From assembly GCA_963930775.1 (NCBI GenBank), contig OZ005689.1, forward strand, positions 5,208,001 through 5,272,000: a DNA stretch of 64,000 nt, in the 5' to 3' direction. Positions 55,877 through 64,000 of the stretch are shown piece by piece; position 1 is the first letter of the stretch; each line of letters opens with the position of its first letter. This DNA comes from Cliona cf. orientalis (lineage: Eukaryota > Porifera > Demospongiae > Clionaida > Clionaidae). A model generated the notes under the pieces. It saw only the letters and a program-made list of their open reading frames with translations, did not search any database and was not told the DNA's origin. Made by a program: the position numbers and the translations under genes.

Positions 55877-56125
55877 CATACTTGCCAACCTATCAAAACC
55901 TGAAAGTGGGACAAAATCTTTGAAAAAGTGGGATTTTTGGCCTGAAAGTGGGACATTACTAAGAAACTTGGCAAAAATAGCCAAAATTACCAAGTTTGTT
56001 AGGAAAAAATTGCACAAAAAAGTCACAAAAAATAGGGACAAATCTTATTTTGAGCAAAGAAAAAGTGGGACAGTGCACCAAAAATGGGGACTGTCCCTCC
56101 AAAATAGGGACGGTTGGTAAGTATG
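55877..56125. mobile_element. 249-bp MITE, CATACTTGCCAACC family, 6-bp target duplication
   Basis: Inverted ends CATACTTGCCAACC and GGTTGGTAAGTATG, with TACTAT directly repeated on both flanks. The interior repeats AAAGTGGGAC. Confidence 0.82.
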
Positions 56126-56319
56126 TACTATGATTGTAGAAATTCACCTTTTTTTGTCTTGGGTTAAAGGAATAATAATAAATTTAATATTATGGTGATA
56201 TTTAGCTGATAAATTTTTCTTACAAACCAGGGTATAAAGCAGGTAGCACGGTAACAGATACACTCACTCACACATAAAATGACTACTGTACCCCTCGCCC
56301 ATGTGTTGAGGGTTAAATA

Positions 56320-56680
56320 CATGTAGATCGAGCATGCTGAGCACTATAGACCAGTAGATTATGCAATATTAATAAAGACATCTGTCCATCCCAGCCATAT
56401 TCGAAATGTTGCAAAACACAATCTGGTGGGGGTCCATACTTCAAGTAAGACCCTTTGTCTGACGATCTTTACCTACAGTTCAGTAACTGTGGCTAGACTA
56501 AGCAAAGGTCATTGGCAATTATATTCAGGATGTGCTCTTATAACATACCAGCTGTAGACATATATACGGCTTTTCATTATCAGGCGTGGTGTCCCCATTG
56601 GAATTTATAATAGATGTCAATGATATTATAATTATTGTAACAACGGTGCCCTCCAGGCTGTGGCACCAGTTTAACTGTCC
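56320..56680 (-). pseudogene. Decayed third copy of the SIDT exon 11 region
   Basis: Order and words match 38240-38690: GACATCTGTCCATCCCAGCC, ACAGTNACTGTGGNTAGACTA, CAGGATGTGCTCTTAT, then GTGGTGTCCCCAT and GGTGCCCTC. The 21-bp coding repeats are missing and the frame is lost. It lies just downstream of SIDT-B, in the same orientation. Confidence 0.65.
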
Positions 56681-56981
56681 ATTGTTTAGCAACATTAAAA
56701 TTTAACATATTATTGTGGCTCAGGTTTTATCACTTAATGACAGTATGTATAAAATTAAAATCATAATAATATTATTATTATGATTCAGAACCTTTAATAC
56801 GCATAAAGATTATAAACTGTCCATAATAATATTATTATTATTATAATTATGCATGCAAGATACTTCATTATTAATTCCTGTGTCTGATGTTAGTTATAGT
56901 GTAATAATCAACCACAGAATAGTGATAAATTAGAAGTACAACCACTCTGTTTATGTAATCATTGACTATTAACTCCAAAAT

Positions 56982-59900
56982 TCAAACAGCTCTTTCGAGT
57001 AGAGTTTTTCTTTCCATATCCACCACTCCATCATCAATAACTAACACAAACTGCAAGGAAAAACAGTAAATCTCCTTAATCACAACCAGGAGTATAATAT
57101 ATAATTAGTGTTGAACTACCATAGTAAATTTAGCATAGCGTTTTGAAAACCCGCGTCATTAGTATACAGTCGAGCCTCCGATAACGGACCCTCCGAGAAG
57201 CGGACAACCTCTCTACAGCGGACAAGTCCCGTGTTACCGATTGAATTTAGCATAGTTATAGTACATTAGCAACCTCCGAGAAGCGGACGCTTCTCGATTC
57301 CGGACAGCGGACAAGATCCAAGCTCCCAATGTGACTTTCAATGCAAAACTGCCTCTAAATAGCGGACACCGGAAATCACGCCCTTAAATTAACGATGCCA
57401 CGCCCACCCTTGCTGCACTCTAGGCGGTCGCAATATTATGCCGCATGCGCGATAATAATATTAGCCTAACGATTTTGGAGTAGCCAGTACTTCAGAAACA
57501 AAAAAATTCAGCCTGTGCTATGTTGATACTGAAAACAGAACATACCAACCACTTGATTATCATCTCTACTGCTCTTATCATGCATTTCAGTGCATTTACT
57601 AACTCATTAAGGATAATACAATCAAAATGGATTGAAAAATCATGAACCTCCGAGATAGGGACAACCTCCGCGCAAAGGACAAGAGGCCCGTTCCCAAAGT
57701 GTCTTTTGTTCAGAGGCTCGACTGTAGTACTTGGTATAATATTATGGCAATCATACAATGTCGTACATCATCTAGCTAACTATGCTAGAAATCACCAAGG
57801 AGGGACACTAATATACAATGTCATACATACACAGCATAATGCACCCCCCAAAACCAATCCTTTTTCCAGCCCCTCTAGTATAACCCTATAGCCTCTTTGT
57901 TATCATGCATAACGCAGGTAGCTACTACAGCTGCTAATAGTGGAATCCTCAACAGCGACCACCATTGGAGAATAAAGTTTTGGCCGTTACGGGGGGTGGA
58001 CTCATTTCAGTGACTTTTTCCTATAATAATACTATGGTAATGCATTTGGGACCAGGATGAGTGTCCATTATAGAGAGGGTTGCCTCACATCAGAGGTCGC
58101 CATAACATCATCATGTCTTGTACTCACCAAGAAAGCAAAGAACATTCCACATGCAGAGAAGAAGTGCCAAACGTCGTGGTAGTCATAAAATCCCTCCACG
58201 TAGCATTCCTTGTTCCCTTCTCGAGACCTAGCTGGCTCAACCTGCAGGAAAGTTCAGCAGTGATGAGATAAAGACAAGTTGGCCTGCATGCAGTCTTATT
58301 AACCATGAAAAATTCGGCCATGATAGGTTTCTTCTACTGCCAATCTTAAACCAAAGGGAGTAATCACCCCATTGCCTGCTCAGGCAAACTTAATCTCAGC
58401 AAAGGTAGAGGCACTTTGGTACCCAGTGCTAGCCCAGAACTACGGGTGGTGGTAGGTTGCAGTGGACTTATGAAATACCATGGCTGCAGTGTTCCTCTTT
58501 AAGAGCCACGTGCACTGTGTTACTAAGAAGCTATGACTATAAACATTGTAATACGCACACCCACGTTAACACAAACTTCAATGGTTTAATTACTAAATCT
58601 TGAGGACAAAGTAACACTGCCCAGTATCCCTTTATCAAACATTTACTACTACATAAATAATAGCTAGACACTATTTAGGAGGTTTCTATGTGATTTAGAA
58701 GACTTAAGGGCTCTATGTAGTATCCCGAGCGAAGCGAGGGTTCTACTGAAACCGATTAAACTGTATCTAACAACTTTAGATCCTAGCAACAATGCCCATA
58801 GGCTTGACATATAAACTGCTGCCTAGCAACAGTCCTTTCCACAGGCAACAATTTTTTACAGGTTTATATGCAAAAATTTACAGGTTTATATGAGCTTTTT
58901 ACAGGTTTATGAGAAATAGATACACCTGCTCCTGACCATTCAGATAACAGTATTTGTTACAACTAGGATATAAAATATTAATATCAACTCACACTCCAAT
59001 CTGTCACTTTGCCGTAGAATAGGAAGGCGACCCGCCAGGAGACTCCTATGAGTATCAGCAGCACTGGAGCCAGCCATGTCCACGGCTCTCCGTAGCAAAT
59101 CTATATACACAACAGGACAAAATTAAGTGTCTACCGTATAGCGGGTAACTTTGGCGAGAATTTAATTTGGCGAAATGGCTCTCTGTTGGTATTGGCAAAG
59201 TTTAAAATTGGCGATCTGAATCCTTAGGATAGGTGCGTGTGCATTAACTCCAATTGGTGAGTTTTTAATTTGGTGATCTATACCAAATTTGCCAAATCGC
59301 CAAATTAAAAACCTCGTCAAAATTTCCCACTATATGGTATATTATAATATTATGTAGCTCACTCTTAGATAATTGAAATCTATACATAGCGTAAACGACC
59401 GATTATCGGCATGTATCAATTATCGGCACCCGCGTTTACGGCAAATTTTACGGGAAATTACAGACCCGTTTACGGTCCTGGAACAAAAACTCGCGCTATC
59501 TCTCGAAGGGAAGTAAACAGGACGTTTTAAGGCCAACAGCCGTTATGTAGGCGTGGCAACGGACCCATAGAGCCCAAGAAAGTGACCTTCGACCCCCAGT
59601 TTGCTAGCCGAATTTTGGGATCGAGTTTTTTTGCTATTTTGTTGTCTGGTAGTCTCCACTGAGTCTTGAAGTTACTATTTATGAGTTCTATAGCTTCAGG
59701 CTATTGCCAGAAGCTAGAGTTTAGCCTACAAAGTGTCAGACTAACGCCGATCATATCTAAGAGAAAATTTTGTGTATTTTTGGATGTAATTTTAGCTATT
59801 ACGTAGCGAATGGAAAGATTCACTCTCTTTAAACGCTACTGTTAGTGGAGCACATTGAAAGGAACCTGTGGAATTTTTTTCAGAATTTTCCAAGTAAGTG

Positions 59901-62900
59901 GTAAGTGTCAAGATACACGAAAGCTTGCTGGTACCGATAATTGAGTATAGGCAGTACTATGGGGTGCCGATAATACGTACGGGGTGCCGATATCTGATTT
60001 TTTGATACCTTGGCTGTGCTGCCCATAGTTTCGCGAAGAACTGTATCTATAGTCTTGGATTTGCGGTATAGTATATTGAGTTAAAAACCTACCTTTTGGT
60101 GCAAGAACCATCATCATAGGTTGTTCTGCTGGTAAGTTATGCGCGGGGCAAATTTAGGTGCCGATAATTGGTACTTTACGCTAATCATTTGTACCACTGA
60201 CCCTTCATACATGAAATGCCTAAAATTCCTTATTGCCTTGGATCCCATGAAAAATATCATAATAACATTATTATATGAGTGTGTAACTCACCTTAATGAC
60301 ACAGTATATGATCAAGTAAAGGACAATATTGACAATAAAGAAGATGAGTATGGCAGTGGCTATTCCCTTATACTGGGCACAGATATAAATACCACTGCAG
60401 ATTATTATGCACAACATCCCTAATTTTTAGCAGCACTGCGGTGAAGTAATGATGAACAACTTACATAATTACATTGATACAAAAGATGACCACGTGTTTC
60501 CCAATACGGTACTAGAAATAATATAAATTTATGACAGGTAAAAAATTTGCTAATCAATCAGTCGGAATGATTGTCTAATGGATTCAGGCTCTCAATATAA
60601 TAATAATATTATTATTATACTGAAGGGAAAGTCGTGGGTAAGCACCCCCTCCCAGGGTAAGTGTACATACGGGCCAACATCGTGAATTATATATAAGCAC
60701 TCAAGGGCGCTTACCCAGGACACTACGGTACTTACTTTATAGTCTTTCCAGAATTTCTTCCATCGCTCACATGAAATCAGCCAGTCCAACGTCAGCAGAA
60801 CACCGGCATAAATGAGGGTGCAGACCCCATTCAGCTTATAGCCAGTATGGAATCTGGTAAGGATTCCTTGGAGGTCTGTTATACCTATACATAAAATGAC
60901 GATGATTATATTATACTTTCAAGTCTCACAGGCTTTTTAAGCAGTGAATGCCATGCATGGTCGGAATGCACCAACATTCAATATGAATGATCGTGCGACT
61001 GATCAAGTGATTGGCCATGTCCCTTAAATAGGTCCACAAACATGCATGCACACTTGGATGCAGTTATTTGTTTTTTAGTTATGTACACTTCGTTATTAAG
61101 CGCAGGTTTGTTCCTATGGAGATATAAGTGCATGCATGTAATAGCGGGAAAATACGAATATGAAAGTCATAGTACATAATATTCAAACATGATATGGTAC
61201 ATGATCTTGAACTTAGGTCTAGCAGGCTTACCATGTTTCCAGCGGTAGAAGTGGGTGAGAAAGAGAAAAATGACCAACAGCGCCAGAAAAAAGAAGCTCA
61301 CTTTCACAGCAATTGGGTGATGGCGGTCATTATACTGTGTAAAAGGAAAACGTAATGAAAGGGGGAGGGAAAGAGAGAGAGAGAGAGAGCGAAAGAGAGA
61401 GAGATACAGACAGAGAAAAGAAATAGTAATACTTTAAACTCGATAACTTTGATTGCGTGAGCACTTACAATTCCAATAACCGTGAAGAAGATGATGACAG
61501 CAAAAGCAAAGAAGGCAATGAAAGCATTGGCCTGGACATGGGGGTGCCGATTCTGATACACCTTCACCAGAATTATACCTCCAGTGATGAACATGAACGC
61601 AGTGTCTATAATATTGTTATGGACAAGAATATTGAGCAGTAATATGAATCTTCAAAAAGTAGGTTCCAAAAGTGCGACTGTAGTCTAAGACAGCTGTTTC
61701 AGTCTAATTGGGCCTCATCAGTGCAGTGCAGTATTAGGTGGGCCAGTCACCTCAACACTTTTGGGTTTCGTAGAAGCCTAAAGCTTATAAAAGACAGACT
61801 ATGGTATAATAAACTATTACTGCTCACCGAACTGAAAGTTGGCATTACTAGGGCAGATGTGGTAGAAGGAGCTCATGAATCCCTCAAGAATCAGAGCTAT
61901 GCCCATGGCATAGTAGATACCAAAGAACTGCGGAACTCCATGACTCTGAAATAGCGTAAGGGAAACACTAGTATAATATGTTACTACCAGTAAGTTTGGC
62001 CGAGAAAGGAATTTTGACATGATTTACCAAACTCGGACACAATTCAAATAATTATTAGTACCTCTCGGGCCACTGTAGGTGGTATAGAGGCATTTACACA
62101 CTCACATCAACATAATCTTTGTTCCTGATTCTTCTGACCATGTACTGACAGTGCCTATACATGTGAACCACAAAATTTGAATAGATCTGCTAATAAAATT
62201 ATCAGCAATCATGCACATGTAGCTGGAAAATCAGGGGGGGGGGAGATGAATTTGTATATGCATGTGCACAGGCTCTTAATTACCTGACGAACACAATAAT
62301 TATGAATAGGACCCCCAGAAACATGTAGCCTATGTTGCTCCATATGTTATTGAATGCGGTGAAGGGTCCAACAGGATGGGCACACTTGAAGTTGTAGTAG
62401 CAAGTGTCCTGGTCTCCACTACGGTCCAAGATCTATATTATGAGAGAGAGAGGGAAGGAGGGTGAGGGAGGGGGAGAGAGGGAGAAAGAGAGACAGAGGG
62501 TGAGGGGGGGAAGGGGGTGGGTAGGTGAGGGGAGAGTACAGTATATATCATGCAAAGTAAAGGGCTAACTGTGCTTACCTTTTGCTCTGAGAATACAAGC
62601 TGAAGAGCTGGCAGTGCATAGAAAATTCCAACAGTCACTGTATTCCTATAGAATTAGACATTGCAACTATACAAGTTTGTATTATTACCCAATCAATAAT
62701 CAATAAGGCTCTATGGTACAAACGTGCAACACTGAAATGCTGGAATGGGCCTGGGGACCGCTAGTCATTATCTTCCTTGTGGGGTTGCGAAGATTGTGGG
62801 AACGGAAAATGGAAAACAGTGCAGTCTAGCCTCAAGCACCTATCCATATGCATGTGCATCTGTGACCAAAAGTAAATATACTCTGGCTGTGATAGACAGC

Positions 62901-64000
62901 CATGATGCAAGTACTTATACTGTACTGAACGTACATCGCAAAATTTTCATTGTTTCGGACAGCTTGATCAGTACAAAAATTAAACACGAAAATATGTAGA
63001 TCGAGCATGCTGAGCACTATAATATAATAGATAGACACAGAGGACAAGGGATCTATAGTATTTAGCATCCCGATGATCCCGAGCTGTGACACCCGAGCGT
63101 AGTGAGGGATGTTAAATATTGTGGATCCCATTGGCCGAGGTGAGCTAAGTTATTTAGAGTTTTACAACTGTTGCTATTATAGTAGTATAGTTATTTGCCT
63201 TGGAGTTCTCATAATACCATGGATCCTATTGGCCAAAATTTACAATTAACTAAGTAAATTTTTTATAAGTAACTAAGTAAAATCTACAAGTAACTAAGCT
63301 ACTTAGTTACCTCCTATTGACCAATCAGATTACAGGAAAGTGGCAGTAAAATTCTAAAGACTAGTAGATCCTTCATACATGCAACTTAAGGACATCTGTC
63401 CATCCCAGCCATATTAGAAAATTTAATCTTGGGGGGGAGGGACCTCCATACTTTCAATCAAGTAAGACCCATTTTCGTTCAACAACCTTTACCTACAGTA
63501 ACTGTGGATAGACTAAACAAAGGTCATTGGGCAAAGATATTCAGGATGTGCTCTTATTAATAATCTTATTAACGTACCAGCTATAGACATGGTACGGCAT
63601 TTCGTCACCAGATGTGGTATTACCAGAATCTGATGTGGTGTTACCAGAATCTGATGTGGTGCTACCAGAATCTGATGTGGTGTTACCAGAATCTGATGTG
63701 GTGTCCCAATCGGAGTTCGTCGATGGTTGTAACAACGGTGTCCTCTCAGGCTCAGGATTGTGGTCAAACACGCAAATCTCTGGCTGCGACACTGGTTTAA
63801 TGCTCCGACAGCAGATGCATCCCAGGGGATTCTTTGTGCACCTATAGTGAGGATTGTGTGTGCATGTGTGCATATGTGTACATTAGGTAAATTGCCGGCT
63901 ATCAGAGGGGCGTGGGTGATCATAGGGTAGGCCAATGATGAGAGGGAGTCATGGGCCAACAAGATAGTTACAAAATCTTAATTGGGGTACATTTGGCCAT
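56982..64000 (-). CDS. SID-1 transmembrane family protein (SIDT-B), partial, exons 11-23
   Basis: Exons: 63578-63841, 62579-62645, 62284-62432, 62106-62154, 61828-61945, 61469-61605, 61232-61334, 60736-60884, 60465-60511, 60292-60394, 58993-59100, 58128-58241, 56982-57050. The numbering follows SIDT-A, and the 5' exons 1-10 lie beyond the right edge. Every exon has the same length and phase as in SIDT-A and is open. The catalytic-type residues (Ser/His in SSFYH, Asp in DTAF, HDVWHF) and CYYNFKCAHP are kept. Protein differences are few, for example His for Asn in the NRHPHVQ loop and Arg for Lys before FHTGYK. The last exon is clearly more diverged than the rest. It is presumably a functional paralogue with the same transport role. 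Confidence 0.87.
57167..57724. mobile_element. 558-bp pogo/Tigger-like MITE in the last intron of SIDT-B
   Basis: Ends CAGTCGAGCCTC and GAGGCTCGACTG are perfect inverted repeats, with TA on both sides. The interior repeats GAAGCGGACAACCTC and AAAGGACAAGAGGCC words as in 18710-19319. Confidence 0.82.
57940..58092. mobile_element. Remnant of the CAGTGGAACCCC family
   Basis: TAGTGGAATCCTC followed by GCGACCACCATTGG resembles the left end of 33460-33990, and ATTATAGAGAGGG resembles part of its right side. No clean ends. Confidence 0.5.
59132..59339. mobile_element. MITE, TACCGTATAGC family (SIDT-B copy)
   Basis: Counterpart of 34366-34583, with a 10-base deletion and a substitution (TACCAAATTT for TACCGAATTT). 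Confidence 0.72.
59389..60181. mobile_element. 793-bp TIR element present only in SIDT copy B
   Basis: Left end GCGTAAACGACCGATTATCGG and right end CCAATTATCGGCACC inverted with GCGTAAA at the tip. TA is repeated at both flanks. Copy A shows the empty site CTATACATAATCATTTG. Several GGTGCCGATA words inside repeat the end motif. No transposase frame is visible (a short minus-strand frame at 59908-60117 has no recognised domain). Confidence 0.85.

Larger units (their letters stand above)
58128..64000. repeat. Recent segmental duplication, copy B (pairs with 32820-39150)
   Basis: Near base-for-base match to copy A across exons and introns, continuing to the right edge. It lacks the A-only inserts 33460-33990 and 36496-36909 and has the B-only insert 59389-60181. 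Confidence 0.9.

Overview
The window looks like nuclear DNA of an early-branching animal, most likely a demosponge (Amphimedon-like). The evidence is short GT-AG introns (many 50-300 nt), AT-rich intergenic DNA full of small palindromic transposons, and the gene set: a SID-1-type dsRNA/cholesterol transporter, an Ig/FN3 receptor, an intronless kinase-Kelch protein and GIMAP-like GTPase remnants. The species is inferred, not proven. No tRNA, rRNA or CRISPR array was seen.

Layout. (1) 1-4372, minus strand: N-terminal exons of a HARE-HTH chromatin protein that also carries an INO80E/TFPT-like coiled coil; it runs off the left edge. (2) 4373-6088: no gene, one 355-bp MITE. (3) 6089-17199, minus strand: a giant, nearly intronless locus of three abutting open frames (231, about 525 and 2976 codons). 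It encodes a Gly-rich module followed by a complete SecA-type ATPase motor, a TPR-like stretch, two OTU-like Cys motifs and a hydrophobic segment. This is the most unusual object in the window. (4) 17714-18544, plus strand: an unrecognised ORF interrupted by one in-frame TGA. (5) 18545-26703: about 8 kb with no convincing gene, made of MITEs, inverted repeats and a TGTTGCC minisatellite. (6) 26704-31763, minus strand: a 10-exon Ig/FN3 receptor, reconstructed completely, with every intron in phase 1. (7) 32146-47765, minus strand: a 23-exon SID-1 family gene (SIDT-A, 886 aa), reconstructed completely. (8) 48028-52190: two decayed GIMAP-like GTPase pseudogenes and a duplicated, frameshifted 3' end of the Ig/FN3 receptor. 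(9) 53401-55674, minus strand: intronless kinase, coiled coil and Kelch protein. (10) 56320-56680: a decayed third copy of part of the SIDT gene. (11) 56982 to the right edge, minus strand: SIDT-B, a recent near-identical copy of SIDT-A from exon 22 upstream, with its 5' half beyond the window.

The two SIDT copies are so similar that they act as a before/after comparison for transposon insertions: one TIR element is present only in A, another only in B, and a third insert only in A, each with a clean empty site in the other copy. There is no operon-like logic joining the genes. Several (receptor, GIMAP-like GTPases, SIDT, and possibly the SecA-like giant) belong to categories often linked to self-defence or RNA uptake, but grouping them functionally is inference. 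Exon boundaries were chosen by hand from GT/AG sites and reading phase. In both complete spliced genes all phases close exactly on a single stop.
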